A program made the position numbers and the translations under genes. From Chryseosolibacter sp049791675 (lineage in GTDB: Bacteria > Bacteroidota > Bacteroidia > Cytophagales > Cyclobacteriaceae), in NCBI GenBank assembly GCA_049791675.1, contig JBARAD010000104.1:1-64000 (forward strand): a stretch of 64,000 nucleotides of DNA, in the 5' to 3' direction. The notes beneath the pieces are model-generated. The model ran no database searches. It worked only from the letters and a program-made list of their open reading frames with translations, and was not told where the DNA came from. Shown here one piece after another: positions 17,286 to 27,116 of the stretch (within the stretch, counting starts at the first letter, position 1; every line of letters starts with the position of its first letter).

Positions 17286-19192
17286 CAATGAAAATCCTAC
17301 TGACAGCGCTGCTCGTATTTTGCCTGATCTCACTAAGCGGGAAAGACAGCCCCCGATATCCGGTCAATGAGATCCCTGAGGAACTGAAGAAGGATGCCTG
17401 TGCTGTCTTCCGTGAAGACCTCATGTCATTTACAATTCACACACAGAGTAGTGCCACCCTGCGCGTCCACCTGGTGGTGACGATCCTGAATGATAAGGGG
17501 AAACAATTCGCCACTCAAGCCGTATTCTATGATAACAAGCTCGAAAAGATTATTTCCTTAAAAGCACAGGTGTTCGATGGCAATGGTGAGCTTATCAAAA
17601 GATTGAAAACCAATGACATCGCCGACAAGAGCGCGTTCGATGGGCTGTATGAAAGTTCAAGGGTCAAGATCGCGGACCTTAAACAGGCACGGTACCCCTA
17701 TACTGTGGAGTTTGAATACGAGGTGGCATACAAGTACCTGTATGACCTTCCCGGCTCTGCCATTGATCAGCACGAAGATGTGTCTGTCCAACATGCGGCG
17801 TATTACCTTAAATTTCCCGAAGGGCTAAAGCCAAGGTACAAGACCTATAACATCCAACAGGAACCGAAATATGAAAGAAGCAATGATCTCCTATCATTGA
17901 CCTGGGAATTTGAAAATATAAAGGCCAGAAAGTTCGAACCGCAATCTGATGCACTGAAAACAATCATGCGAATAAATGCAGCGCCGTCCGTATTTGAATT
18001 TGAAGGATACGCAGGCAACATGCAGACATGGGATGAATACGGCAGATGGATTGCCACGCTGAACAAAGGAAGGAATGTCCTTCCGGATGAAACGAAAAAA
18101 AATATCCGGGATATGACTTCAAAACTTCCGACACAGGAAGGAAAAGTGAAAGCGCTGTATGAATACCTCCAGAACAAAACAAGATACGTCAGCATCCAGT
18201 TAGGCATCGGGGGATTTCAACCATTTGAGGCTTCTGTTGTGGATAAGACTGGTTACGGCGACTGCAAGGCCTTGTCGAATTATATGCTCGCGATGCTGGA
18301 GACAATCAATATTAAAGGACATTATGCGCTGATCAGGGCAGGAGAAAATACGAGTGGCATGGAAATTGATTTTCCAAGTTCGCAATTTAACCATGCCATC
18401 GTGGCCGTGCCGAATGGGGCCGATACGCTGTGGCTGGAATGCACAAGCCAGACAAATCCTTTTGGATACCAGGGCACCCATACAGGCGACCGGAAGGCGC
18501 TGCTCATCACAGATAAAGGCGCCGAGATCGTCAACACCACGCGTTATCCTGCAGAATTAAATATCCAGACAACCTCCGCGAATGTGAAGGTCACCCTTAC
18601 CGGAGAGGCAAAAGCAAATGTCAAAAGAACCTACTCAGGCCTGCAATATGAAAATGCCAATTTGAACTTTTATGTAACAGGCCAATATGATGATCAGAAG
18701 AAATGGTTGGAGCGGAACATCGACATCCCGAGTTTTAATATCAGTTCCTTTTCCATGAAGAACATAAAAAATAAAATTCCTTCTGCAATTGTCTCCGCCG
18801 AATTGCAGATGGATCGATTCGCGACCGTCAGCGGAAAACGGATTTTCCTGACACCGAACCTGATGAACAGGAATTCATTTGTTCCCGAAAAACTGGAGAA
18901 TCGGAAAACAGACATCGTCAGGCAGATGGCGTACATCGATGTCGACACCATTCGCTATCATTTACCCGAAGAAATCTACCCGGAATTTCTACCGGAAAAT
19001 GTCGGCATCAGAAGCAGGTTCGGCGAGTATGAAGCGAGTTTCAAAGTGGATCGGGGCGAACTTGTCTATATCCGCAAACTAAAAATGAACAAAGGCACCT
19101 TTCCGGCATCTTCGTACCAGGAATTCATAGATTTCTACCGCGGCATCGGAAAAGCGGATAACATGAAAATCGTCTTTATGACCAAAACGTGA
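17282..19192 (+). CDS. DUF3857/transglutaminase-like protein with intact Cys
   Basis: 636 residues with an N-terminal signal (KILLTALLVFCLISLSG). DUF3857 domain at about 40-200 (VHLVVTILNDKGKQFATQAVF), then a transglutaminase core with GYGDCKALSNYM (Cys328) and FNHAIVAV (His371), plus a later TLWLEC segment where the third catalytic residue should be. Unlike its upstream neighbour it keeps the nucleophile, so it may hydrolyse or cross-link amide bonds in the periplasm. The start ATG overlaps the preceding TGA, indicating translational coupling; an alternative ATG lies two codons downstream. Confidence 0.86.
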   Translation: MTMKILLTALLVFCLISLSGKDSPRYPVNEIPEELKKDACAVFREDLMSFTIHTQSSATLRVHLVVTILNDKGKQFATQAVFYDNKLEKIISLKAQVFDGNGELIKRLKTNDIADKSAFDGLYESSRVKIADLKQARYPYTVEFEYEVAYKYLYDLPGSAIDQHEDVSVQHAAYYLKFPEGLKPRYKTYNIQQEPKYERSNDLLSLTWEFENIKARKFEPQSDALKTIMRINAAPSVFEFEGYAGNMQTWDEYGRWIATLNKGRNVLPDETKKNIRDMTSKLPTQEGKVKALYEYLQNKTRYVSIQLGIGGFQPFEASVVDKTGYGDCKALSNYMLAMLETINIKGHYALIRAGENTSGMEIDFPSSQFNHAIVAVPNGADTLWLECTSQTNPFGYQGTHTGDRKALLITDKGAEIVNTTRYPAELNIQTTSANVKVTLTGEAKANVKRTYSGLQYENANLNFYVTGQYDDQKKWLERNIDIPSFNISSFSMKNIKNKIPSAIVSAELQMDRFATVSGKRIFLTPNLMNRNSFVPEKLENRKTDIVRQMAYIDVDTIRYHLPEEIYPEFLPENVGIRSRFGEYEASFKVDRGELVYIRKLKMNKGTFPASSYQEFIDFYRGIGKADNMKIVFMTKT

Positions 19193-19201
19193 GCTTGAAA
19201 A

Positions 19202-20008
19202 CTAACGGATAGGTGAGTTGACTTCCTTACGCATAACATTGTAGACCATCCGGTCCGCCAGGGAGGGGAGCCACTTGTTGAGAAACACAACAAATTTTCC
19301 CTGTAAGGTCAACACGAGCGTGCGCTTGCGCCTGACAGTGGCGCGGTAAATATGCAAAGCGCATTCTTCAGCCGTCATCATCTTTTCCTCCTGCCGTGGT
19401 GATTCGCGCTGGGACGTACCGTCTTGCGTCAGTGAACGCTTGCGAATATTCGATGCTGTGAAGCCAGGGCACGCTGTCAGCACATGCACGCCCGTATTCA
19501 AAAGCTCTGTCCGCAACGATTCAAGAAAACCATTAAGCGCAAACTTTGAAGCGGAATAACCTGTGCGCGCCGGCAGGCCCCTGAAACCAGCGATGGAGGA
19601 TATCCCGATAATGCTTCCCCGGTTTTTAATGATCTCTGGGAGACAAAACTTTGTAGCATAAACAACGCCATAAAAATTTATATCCATTACACGTTTGATC
19701 ACGGCCGGATCCACATCTTCAAACACGGCCCGCATCGATATTCCGGCATTATTGATCAGGATATCAATTCCGCCAAACGCCCTCACTGCTTCTTCAGCCA
19801 TTCGTCTGTTATCTTCGGGAAGGGTCACATCCGCGCGGACGGCATGAACAGAAATATTGTTTTCACGCAACGCCTGCGCCGTGTTCGTCAGCTCCTCAAC
19901 ATTCCTTCCGGTAATGACAATTTTTGATCCTTTGCGCCCGAATTCAAATGCCAGGGCCCTGCCGATACCGGAAGTTCCTCCTGTGATAATCACAACTTTA
20001 TCCTTCAT
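19202..20008 (-). CDS. Short-chain dehydrogenase/reductase
   Basis: 268 residues, classical SDR. NAD(P)-binding TGGTSGIGRAL near residue 10, ADVT for the adenine pocket, NNAG near 88, catalytic Ser in GISSIAG and the Tyr/Lys pair in GYSASK. The Arg-Asn pair after the second strand (ITGRNVEEL) suggests NADPH preference. A C-terminal basic and hydrophobic extension (KWLPSLADRMVYNVMRK) resembles membrane-associated SDRs of lipid or sterol type. The substrate is unknown. Convergent with the transglutaminase gene, ending 9 bp from it. Confidence 0.92.
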   Translation of the reverse strand: MKDKVVIITGGTSGIGRALAFEFGRKGSKIVITGRNVEELTNTAQALRENNISVHAVRADVTLPEDNRRMAEEAVRAFGGIDILINNAGISMRAVFEDVDPAVIKRVMDINFYGVVYATKFCLPEIIKNRGSIIGISSIAGFRGLPARTGYSASKFALNGFLESLRTELLNTGVHVLTACPGFTASNIRKRSLTQDGTSQRESPRQEEKMMTAEECALHIYRATVRRKRTLVLTLQGKFVVFLNKWLPSLADRMVYNVMRKEVNSPIR

Positions 20009-20058
20009 GGGCCAAAAATAGCAATACTTGTTTAACTTGCCCCCGAAAGTCTTATCTC

Positions 20059-20934
20059 ATGTTTTTGACCCGGCTCCTCTCAAGGTTACCCTTGTCCGTA
20101 CTGTACATCATCTCAGACTTTCTCTTCCTGGGGAGCTTCTATATCGTGCGTTATAGAAGACGGCTGGTCAGCAGAAATTTACAAAATGCGTTTCCTGAAA
20201 AAGATCAAAAGGCTTTAAAGGAAATCGAAAAGGACTTTTACAAAAATCTCTGCGACTATGCCGTGGAGATGCTCAAGCTGGTGACAATATCCAAAGAGGA
20301 ACTGAGCAGGAGAATGGTCTTTACAAATCCCGGGCTTATCGAGCAATTTAAAACAGCCAACCAATCCATTCTATTTCTTGCATCGCACCAGTTCAACTGG
20401 GAGTGGCTGCTGGTCTCCGCGAGTGTGAATTTTCCGATGGCGATTGATTTTGTCTACCAGCCCGTGAACAATAAATTCTTCAACCAACTTTCGCTGACAA
20501 GCCGCAGTCGGTTCGGCGCCCATCCTGTCAAGCGCGACGAGGTTGCCCGGGAACTGATCAAGCGGAGGCACGTGCTTCGGGGAATCGCGAGCGTTGCTGA
20601 CCAATACCCGGGGTACGGCCGCGACAAAAAATACCTCACGAACTTCCTGAACCAGGAAACCGCTTTCTTCTTAGGAACGAACCAACTCGCCCTCCTCACA
20701 CAGTATCCTGCGGTGTATTACAGCATAAAGAAAGTAAGACGCGGCTATTACGAGGCCTATCCGGAGGTCATTGCGTCGCCTCCTTATGCAAAAGAAAGTG
20801 AAACGGTGATTCAAAACTACGTGCGTGTAGTGGAGGCGGTAATCCGCGAATACCCCGCCGGCTGGCTGTGGTCGCACAATCGCTGGAAAAAAAGACACCT
20901 GAGAAACCAGAATAAGAATTCCGCACCCATGTGA
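20059..20934 (+). CDS. LpxL/HtrB-like lysophospholipid acyltransferase
   Basis: 291 residues. One N-terminal membrane helix (VLYIISDFLFLGSFYIV), then the acyltransferase domain. The catalytic HX4E pair is His110 and Glu115 (SHQFNWEW), and the C-terminal WLWSHNRWKK is the family hallmark. In Gram-negative bacteria these enzymes add secondary acyl chains to lipid A or to related aminolipids at the inner membrane. Bacteroidota homologues may also act on ornithine or serine lipids. Divergent from the SDR by 50 bp. Confidence 0.9.
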   Translation: MFLTRLLSRLPLSVLYIISDFLFLGSFYIVRYRRRLVSRNLQNAFPEKDQKALKEIEKDFYKNLCDYAVEMLKLVTISKEELSRRMVFTNPGLIEQFKTANQSILFLASHQFNWEWLLVSASVNFPMAIDFVYQPVNNKFFNQLSLTSRSRFGAHPVKRDEVARELIKRRHVLRGIASVADQYPGYGRDKKYLTNFLNQETAFFLGTNQLALLTQYPAVYYSIKKVRRGYYEAYPEVIASPPYAKESETVIQNYVRVVEAVIREYPAGWLWSHNRWKKRHLRNQNKNSAPM

Positions 20935-20957
20935 ACAACGTCAGACAAATTCGACTC

Positions 20958-23900
20958 TTACGTCAGCATCTGGGCGATGTCGTCTTTCGTGAGCTGTTTC
21001 ACAAAGCTTTCTTCCGTGGTGATCAACTCCTGGGTAAGTTTGAGCTTCTTTTGCTGAAGCGTAAGTATTTTCTCCTCCACTGAATTCCGGGTGATAAATT
21101 TATAAGTAAATACTTTCTTCTTCTGGCCGATACGGTGCGCCCTGTCGATCGCCTGGGCCTCCACTGCAGGATTCCACCATGGGTCTAAGATAAATACATA
21201 ATCAGCCTCGGTGAGGTTCAGTCCTAAACCTCCCGCCTTAATAGAAATCAAAAATACCTTCAGCTGTGTGTCGCGATTGAATCGCTCAACCTGCTCCTTG
21301 CGGTCGGTGCTCGATCCATCCAGGTATGCGAAATCAATCTTGTTCGTTTTCAGATATTCTCTGACGAGATCAAGGTGCTTTACGAACTGACTAAACACCA
21401 AAACCTTATGACCTTCCGCAATAGCGTTCTCCAGCATATGCGTAATGTCCTCAAGTTTACCTGAATCTCCCGCATACCCCTGTTCAACCATCCTCGGGTG
21501 ATTGGCCAGCTGCCGCAGCTTCGTTAAACCTTCAAGGATCATAAAGCGGCTGTTGCCCAATCCTTCCTGTTCGATAAGATTTAATATCTTTTCCCGGTAA
21601 TGGGTCTTGACCTCTTCATATCTCTTTTCCTGTTCAGTAGTCATCACAGAGTATTGGACATACTCAACTTTTTCGGGAAGTTCAGTCGCCACCTGTGATT
21701 TATGTCGTCTGAGGATGAACGGTTTGATGATGGCCCCGAGCTTCTTCGATTTTGTTTCATCAGCCTTCTTCTCGATGGGATACTGGTATTCATTGCGGAA
21801 ATAAGTCTGTGTGCCGAGAATACCGGGATTTATGAATGACATCTGAGACCAGAGGTCAAGCGTTGTATTCTCAATTGGGGTACCCGTGAGGACCAGTTTA
21901 TGCCGCGACTTTAATTCCCGTACAGCCTTCGCAATATTCGAGGTGGGATTCTTGATCACCTGCGATTCATCGAGGATGACATAATTAAAAAAATATTTCT
22001 GAAGTATTTCAATATCCAGTCGGGTAATGCCGTAGGAGGTCAGCACCAGATCATAGTTTTTGAACCTGGAGATGTCTTTATTGCGAAGCGTCCCGGTATA
22101 ATTCAGGATCTTCAGTTCCGGAGTAAATTTGTTGGCTTCCATTTCCCAGTTGTAGATCAGGGAAGTGGGCATCACGAGAAGCGAAGTACCGGCGCCAGCA
22201 ATTTTTTCAGACAGCAAAAGTGTTAAAGTCTGCACCGTTTTACCAAGGCCCATGTCATCAGCAAGGCAACCTCCGAGCCGGTATTCATTCAAAAACCGAA
22301 GCCAGTTATAGCCAGCCTTTTGATACGGTCTTAATTCACCATTAAATCCTTCGGGAACCGGATAGTTCTTGATGCCACTAAAGGAATTAAGCGTACGCAG
22401 TTTCTCACTCAACTGCACCTTCGCCAGGTTCCCTTCTTCAAGTTCCTTGACGAGGTTGAGGTGGTGCTTTCTCAGAACGGGCTTTTCATGCGCCCCTTCC
22501 GTTTCGCTCAGCGCAAAAAGATCTGCATATTTCGTCAGCCACACTTCCGGGATGATGGCGATTTCCCCATTGGGAAGTTTGAACTCCACCTTTCTCCGCA
22601 GAATAAGTTTCCTCAACTCTTTAAAAGGTATTTCAAATTCTCCGAAGCGTATCTTTGCGTGAATATCGAACCAGTCGATGTTCTCTTTTACTTCAACTTC
22701 AATGACAGCTTTACCGACAAAATATTTCTTATCACGGCTTTCGGGCTGACTTACTTCGAAGCCCAGGTTAAGCAGGTTGACCCGGTTTTCATTCAGCCAG
22801 GAAAACGCTTCCGATTTCGGAATCGCTACACGAAATCCCTTCATGGGAAGACCCAGTTTCTGAAGCGTGTGGAGAAAATTCTTTTCGGTATCCGTCTTCC
22901 GCGTGACACGGTGAAAAATATATCCTTCGGGCTGCTTTTCAACCGTTACGCTAACAGGTCCGATATTATCTCCCCGGAATCTGTGCTTGCCATATTTGAA
23001 GGAAAGATCGAAAACGATCTTTCCGGCTTCATCTGTCGGTTCCTCGCTCCCGGAACCGCTGTCAAACAGCGAAGGCGCCGTAATGGTCTGGGCTGTATGC
23101 AATTCAGACAAGGTTAAGACAGGGTATGGATCGTATGTGCTCTTATTGATCTCAAATCCGCTAGCCTCCACGTCATCGAATGAAGCGATCAACGGCGCAA
23201 TGAAGCGGTTGTAATAGGTCTCTTCAACATTCTTGGGGATGACGACGAACTTCTTACTGAAGAACGGTATCAGCTTTTTTCCATCCACATGTTTTTCGAA
23301 ACCATACAATTTCCCGTTCAGGACCATCCACGCCGGATTTTTGCAAACCAGGTATGCAGAATCATTCGGCATCTCCAGTTTTTTTCCCTGATAGTAAATG
23401 GTGGGATAATAGTTGGTATTCTCGTGCGTGCGCATGAAGTGAAACTGGATCGCGGCACGCTTCTCGAGCACCTCAATCTTCCGCCAGGTGGGCTCACCGT
23501 CGTTGCCCATCTCAAACAACATTTTTCCCTTCAGCTTCTCCAGGATCTTCGCCCGGCGCTTCTCCATGTAATCTTCTATCTGCTCCTGAACCTGTTCGCT
23601 CCCTTTTGACTTATCATAAATTTTGGTGAGGAACTCTTCAGGTTTAACAACTTTGGGTGAGAATTTCTTGGCAATCGCATCCTGGTGCATAGAATCAATG
23701 GCTTCGATCAGTTCGAAATCGCGATCATCCAAACCCTTCGAAAATTCACGCGCATTCTTTGCCGAGATGTTCTGGTGCTGATATGTAAGCTTCCCCTTCT
23801 CATCCAAATGGACGATATAGGATTCAAAAATGAACCCTAAATATTCGTGCTGGTACAACGAATAAATAATCTGAAATGGCTGCGAGGCAGAGACTTTCAT
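20958..23900 (-). CDS. SNF2-family DEAD/DEAH helicase
   Basis: 980 residues. The N-terminal 470 residues are a mixed domain common to Bacteroidota SNF2 proteins, without a clear zinc finger. The motor follows: motif I DDMGLGKT near residue 550, motif II DESQ, LTGTPIEN, then VFSQFVKHLDLVREYL, and IDRAHRIGQ in the C-terminal RecA lobe. Such proteins translocate on double-stranded DNA and remodel protein-DNA complexes; the bacterial role is often transcription recycling (RapA-like) or repair. Follows the LolC/E-like gene by 93 bp. Not linked to any methylase or nuclease, so a defence function is not suggested here. Confidence 0.93.
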   Translation of the reverse strand: MKVSASQPFQIIYSLYQHEYLGFIFESYIVHLDEKGKLTYQHQNISAKNAREFSKGLDDRDFELIEAIDSMHQDAIAKKFSPKVVKPEEFLTKIYDKSKGSEQVQEQIEDYMEKRRAKILEKLKGKMLFEMGNDGEPTWRKIEVLEKRAAIQFHFMRTHENTNYYPTIYYQGKKLEMPNDSAYLVCKNPAWMVLNGKLYGFEKHVDGKKLIPFFSKKFVVIPKNVEETYYNRFIAPLIASFDDVEASGFEINKSTYDPYPVLTLSELHTAQTITAPSLFDSGSGSEEPTDEAGKIVFDLSFKYGKHRFRGDNIGPVSVTVEKQPEGYIFHRVTRKTDTEKNFLHTLQKLGLPMKGFRVAIPKSEAFSWLNENRVNLLNLGFEVSQPESRDKKYFVGKAVIEVEVKENIDWFDIHAKIRFGEFEIPFKELRKLILRRKVEFKLPNGEIAIIPEVWLTKYADLFALSETEGAHEKPVLRKHHLNLVKELEEGNLAKVQLSEKLRTLNSFSGIKNYPVPEGFNGELRPYQKAGYNWLRFLNEYRLGGCLADDMGLGKTVQTLTLLLSEKIAGAGTSLLVMPTSLIYNWEMEANKFTPELKILNYTGTLRNKDISRFKNYDLVLTSYGITRLDIEILQKYFFNYVILDESQVIKNPTSNIAKAVRELKSRHKLVLTGTPIENTTLDLWSQMSFINPGILGTQTYFRNEYQYPIEKKADETKSKKLGAIIKPFILRRHKSQVATELPEKVEYVQYSVMTTEQEKRYEEVKTHYREKILNLIEQEGLGNSRFMILEGLTKLRQLANHPRMVEQGYAGDSGKLEDITHMLENAIAEGHKVLVFSQFVKHLDLVREYLKTNKIDFAYLDGSSTDRKEQVERFNRDTQLKVFLISIKAGGLGLNLTEADYVFILDPWWNPAVEAQAIDRAHRIGQKKKVFTYKFITRNSVEEKILTLQQKKLKLTQELITTEESFVKQLTKDDIAQMLT

Positions 23901-23993
23901 CTAGATTACGGGTCTTTTTAGGATACAGAACCTCTAAATTATGAATTAATCTTGAAAAAAAGCTGCTTTTTTGACACATAAGGTACACCAATC

Positions 23994-25220
23994 TTACAAA
24001 TGTGGTGTAGCGGCAATTCGCGACGCCATCCTGGCAGGGTGCAGGGAGATCAATATTGTGATGACGGTTATGACAGACAGGGTCACCAGGAAATCGAGCA
24101 CTTTGATCTTAATGGGATAACCTTGCGTGATCGAAGTTTCCATCCCCATCGAAATAAGCCCATAATTCTGCTGAAGCCAATAAAACACGAGCCCAAGCGT
24201 CAAACCCAAAAAAGCCCCGGTGAAAGCAATCAACACCCCTTCGGCCAGAAATATGTTCCTCACCTGCGTATCATGAGCACCCATGGCTTTAAGGATAGAA
24301 ATATCTTTCTTCTTGTCAAGGGCGAGCATCATCAGGCTGAAGAAAATATTGATCGATCCGATGATGAGCAAAAGAGTAAGCGACAGGAAAGTAAAAAGCT
24401 TCTCCATTTTCAGCAGCTTGTACAAGTCCTGATGCTGCTCTTCATGATTCAAGACATTATAATCTTCACCAATTGCCTTCTGGATACGCTCCTCGATGCT
24501 GAAAATATCCGAGCCCGCCGTTGTTTTGATCTCAAAAGAAGTCCGCTTATCGCCGTAATTGAACAAGTCCTGTGTAAACCTTAGGGGAACGATAATGTAG
24601 TTTTCGTCAAAGTTCTGGACGATGGAGAAGACCCCTCCTGGCACAATGTTCTGTCTTGAATATAGTTTCGAAGGATCCAGGCCCACGGAACTGACGTTCT
24701 TTATATAGTATACCTGTAACGGATAAAGCGGATCGTTGGTAGCGATTGACAGCGTATATTGAATGCCGCGCCCGATCATGGCATAATTGACCGGACCATC
24801 TTTGAGCTTCAGTTCACCTTCTACAATATTCTCTTCGGGAATGCGCTCCTGTTCAAGAAAATTATCACTTACCCCCTTAATAATTACTACCTGATTCGCA
24901 TCCCTGTAGCGCAGGTAGGCATAATCTTCAATTACTTCCGTCACCAGCTCCACCCCTTCAACGGAATTGATTTTGCTCACCAGCTCCTGGGAGGATTCGA
25001 ATGACTTGCCTTCTCTTGCTTCAATCTTGATCTCAGGGTCAAACGAATTATTCAGCGATCTTAACAGGTCCTCCAGTCCATTGAATACCGATAGCACGAT
25101 GATCAGCGCCGCTGTGCTGAAAGCAATACCGCCGATCGAAAGGATGGCAATGATGTTGATGAAGTTTGCCTTCCGTTTAGAAAGCAAATACCGCCGGGCA
25201 ATGAAGAATGGTAGATTCAA
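23994..25220 (-). CDS. LolC/LolE-like ABC transporter permease
   Basis: 408 residues with four membrane helices, one N-terminal (INIIAILSIGGIAFSTAALIIV) and three C-terminal (FLSLTLLLIIGSINIFFSLMM and two more). A large periplasmic MacB-type domain lies between them. LALDKKKDISILKAMGAHD is the cytoplasmic coupling segment of FtsX/LolE permeases. The family extracts lipoproteins from the inner membrane or exports other substrates, with a separate LolD ATPase not found in this window. Ten bp after rbfA, so part of the same transcript. Confidence 0.9.
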   Translation of the reverse strand: MNLPFFIARRYLLSKRKANFINIIAILSIGGIAFSTAALIIVLSVFNGLEDLLRSLNNSFDPEIKIEAREGKSFESSQELVSKINSVEGVELVTEVIEDYAYLRYRDANQVVIIKGVSDNFLEQERIPEENIVEGELKLKDGPVNYAMIGRGIQYTLSIATNDPLYPLQVYYIKNVSSVGLDPSKLYSRQNIVPGGVFSIVQNFDENYIIVPLRFTQDLFNYGDKRTSFEIKTTAGSDIFSIEERIQKAIGEDYNVLNHEEQHQDLYKLLKMEKLFTFLSLTLLLIIGSINIFFSLMMLALDKKKDISILKAMGAHDTQVRNIFLAEGVLIAFTGAFLGLTLGLVFYWLQQNYGLISMGMETSITQGYPIKIKVLDFLVTLSVITVITILISLHPARMASRIAATPHL

Positions 25221-25230
25221 TTTTTGCTGT

Positions 25231-25605
25231 TTAATCTGAGCTTTTATCTGCCGGAGGAATATTCAGATTTTTGATCAATTCTTCAATTTTGAAAGCCTTT
25301 TCTTCTGTTTCGTCAATTACAAAAATCAGCTCAGGGACGATCCGCGCCTGCTTTCTGATGCGTTCACCCAGCGCTTTCCTGATTTCACTTTTACTCCTGT
25401 TAATCTTATCCAGGGTTTTGTTTTTATCCTTTGCCAGCATCATACTGATAAAAACCCTGGCCACGCCGAGGTCCGGGCTCATAGAAACCTCAGCGATGGT
25501 GATAAACTCATTCTCGAGGATCCCCCTTTTATCGCGTTGGAATATCTCGCTCAGCTCCTTCTGGATTAAGCGCCCGAATTTCTGCTGTCTGGTTGACCCT
25601 GCCAT
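25231..25605 (-). CDS. rbfA: Ribosome-binding factor A (RbfA)
   Basis: 124 residues, close to the usual 120-135. It begins STRQQKFGRLIQKELSEIFQR and continues with VSMSPDLGVARVFISMM, the KH-like fold that binds 16S rRNA. The C-terminus has RIVPELIFVIDETEEKAFKIEELI. RbfA assists late maturation of the 30S subunit, at the 5' end of 16S rRNA. First gene of an apparent rbfA - lolC/E-like operon. Confidence 0.95.
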   Translation of the reverse strand: MAGSTRQQKFGRLIQKELSEIFQRDKRGILENEFITIAEVSMSPDLGVARVFISMMLAKDKNKTLDKINRSKSEIRKALGERIRKQARIVPELIFVIDETEEKAFKIEELIKNLNIPPADKSSD

Positions 25606-25718
25606 GGCTATTGCGTTTACGCTACGAATGAATAAGGAACGTCAATAAAAAACAATAGATTCCGCTTTAAACTTCGCATTTACTGTCTATTTTTCTGCCA
25701 AATCTTAATTATCCGAAA

Positions 25719-27116
25719 TTGATAAATTATTTCCGCATTAACGACCCTTACCGACTGGTTGGTTTGTTTATACTGCTGCTGATAATATACACGCCGTTCT
25801 TCCTTTTCGATGATCAATTAACTATTCCTGAACTGAAAAACCTGCTGCTCGGCGAAAAACAGAACGAAGGGTACGACATGTACGTGGAAGTCATTGATAA
25901 CAGCGCCCCTTTGGCTGCCTGGACTCATGAGCTCCTCGATACGCTTTTCGGCCGATCCATACTCGCACGTCACGTCCTGGCATTTTTCATCATCTTTCTC
26001 CAGAGCGCTTACCTCGGGATCCTGTTCATCATGAAAAAAGCTTTCAGTGAGAACACCTACATTCCTTCCTTTCTTTTTGCCCTTTTGTTCTTCTTCTCAT
26101 TCGATACATTATCCCTTTCCAATGAATTGCTTGGCTCCGGATTTCTCTTGCTGGCGCTTCATAATTTGTTTCAGGAGATCGAATTCAGAAATGAGGGTGA
26201 TGAAAGTGTCTTTAACGTTGGTCTATGCATTAGCCTTGCCTCTCTGTTTTCCTTTGCCTTCGTTGTCTACCTGGTCTGTTCCCTGGTCATTCTCTTGTTT
26301 TTTACACGGAGCAACGCGCGGAAATTTCTGCTCCTGATATTCGGTTTTATACTGCCACACCTGCTCACGATCAGCATTGCATTCCTGAATGATTCAACGG
26401 GCGAGCTGTGGGACTACTACTACCGCTCAAACCTTTCGTTCAACCGGACCTCCTTTGTCAGTGCGAAAACATTACTCACCCTGAGCGCCATACCTCTTTT
26501 TTATTTCGCCATATCGATGGTGATGCTAAACCGCGAGGCACGCTTCAGCAAATACCAATCACAGATCGTGCAGACCGTGTTATTGTGGCTGGTTTTTTCG
26601 GTTTTCTTCGTTCTTTACACCAAAGACCTGCGGCCGCAGAGCCTCATCGTGTTCATTCCAGGGTTGGCATTTCTTCTGACACATTTCTTTTTACTGATCC
26701 GAAGGAAGAAATTTGTCCACATGAACGTCTGGATCCTTTTTATCGGGATCATCACAGTGGCTTATCTTGCGCGGTTTGAAAAAATAGAATCGATTGATTA
26801 CAGCAGACTTTGGGTGGATGACAGGCCAGAAAGTCTCCGCGGCAAGCGGATCCTGGTATTGGACGATTCACTCGATGTTTATCAGCATAATTTCCTGGCG
26901 ACTCCTTTTCTCAGCTGGCAACTGTCTGAAGATATCTTCAGAAATCCCGATTATTATGAAAATGTCACACAGGTCTATCATTCATTCAAAACGGATCCGC
27001 CAGACCTGATCGTTGACAGGGAAAATTTGCTGAAAGATTTCTTCAACCGGATGCCTGAAGTGAAAGCCACATATGAACGGCAGGGCGACCGTTATATCAG
27101 GAAGCTTAGCAACTGA
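25719..27116 (+). CDS. DUF6427-like polytopic membrane protein (TTG start)
   Basis: 465 residues with about 10 hydrophobic helices in the first 360 residues, then a soluble tail (KRILVLDDSLDVYQHNFLATPFLSW). The N-terminus (M)INYFRINDPYRLVGLF is read from a TTG; no in-frame ATG lies nearby, and the motif FRINDP next to the first helix fits the start of DUF6427-type proteins. The layout of many helices plus a terminal domain resembles GT-C glycosyltransferases, but I see no convincing catalytic Asp motif. The last 11 bp overlap the convergent rpiB gene. Confidence 0.8.
   Translation: MINYFRINDPYRLVGLFILLLIIYTPFFLFDDQLTIPELKNLLLGEKQNEGYDMYVEVIDNSAPLAAWTHELLDTLFGRSILARHVLAFFIIFLQSAYLGILFIMKKAFSENTYIPSFLFALLFFFSFDTLSLSNELLGSGFLLLALHNLFQEIEFRNEGDESVFNVGLCISLASLFSFAFVVYLVCSLVILLFFTRSNARKFLLLIFGFILPHLLTISIAFLNDSTGELWDYYYRSNLSFNRTSFVSAKTLLTLSAIPLFYFAISMVMLNREARFSKYQSQIVQTVLLWLVFSVFFVLYTKDLRPQSLIVFIPGLAFLLTHFFLLIRRKKFVHMNVWILFIGIITVAYLARFEKIESIDYSRLWVDDRPESLRGKRILVLDDSLDVYQHNFLATPFLSWQLSEDIFRNPDYYENVTQVYHSFKTDPPDLIVDRENLLKDFFNRMPEVKATYERQGDRYIRKLSN

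Noticed and set aside
22461..23117. 218-residue open frame on the plus strand
   Set aside because: Opposite-strand shadow of the SNF2 gene.
20958..23900. SNF2 helicase as part of a phage-defence island
   Set aside because: Neighbours are rbfA, a LolC/E-like permease and a lipid acyltransferase; no nuclease, methylase or other defence gene is adjacent.
23930..23985. AAAAAAG ctg CTTTTTT hairpin between the LolC/E-like and SNF2 genes
   Set aside because: Only a seven-pair, almost all A-T stem with a 3-nt loop; too weak to call a terminator.
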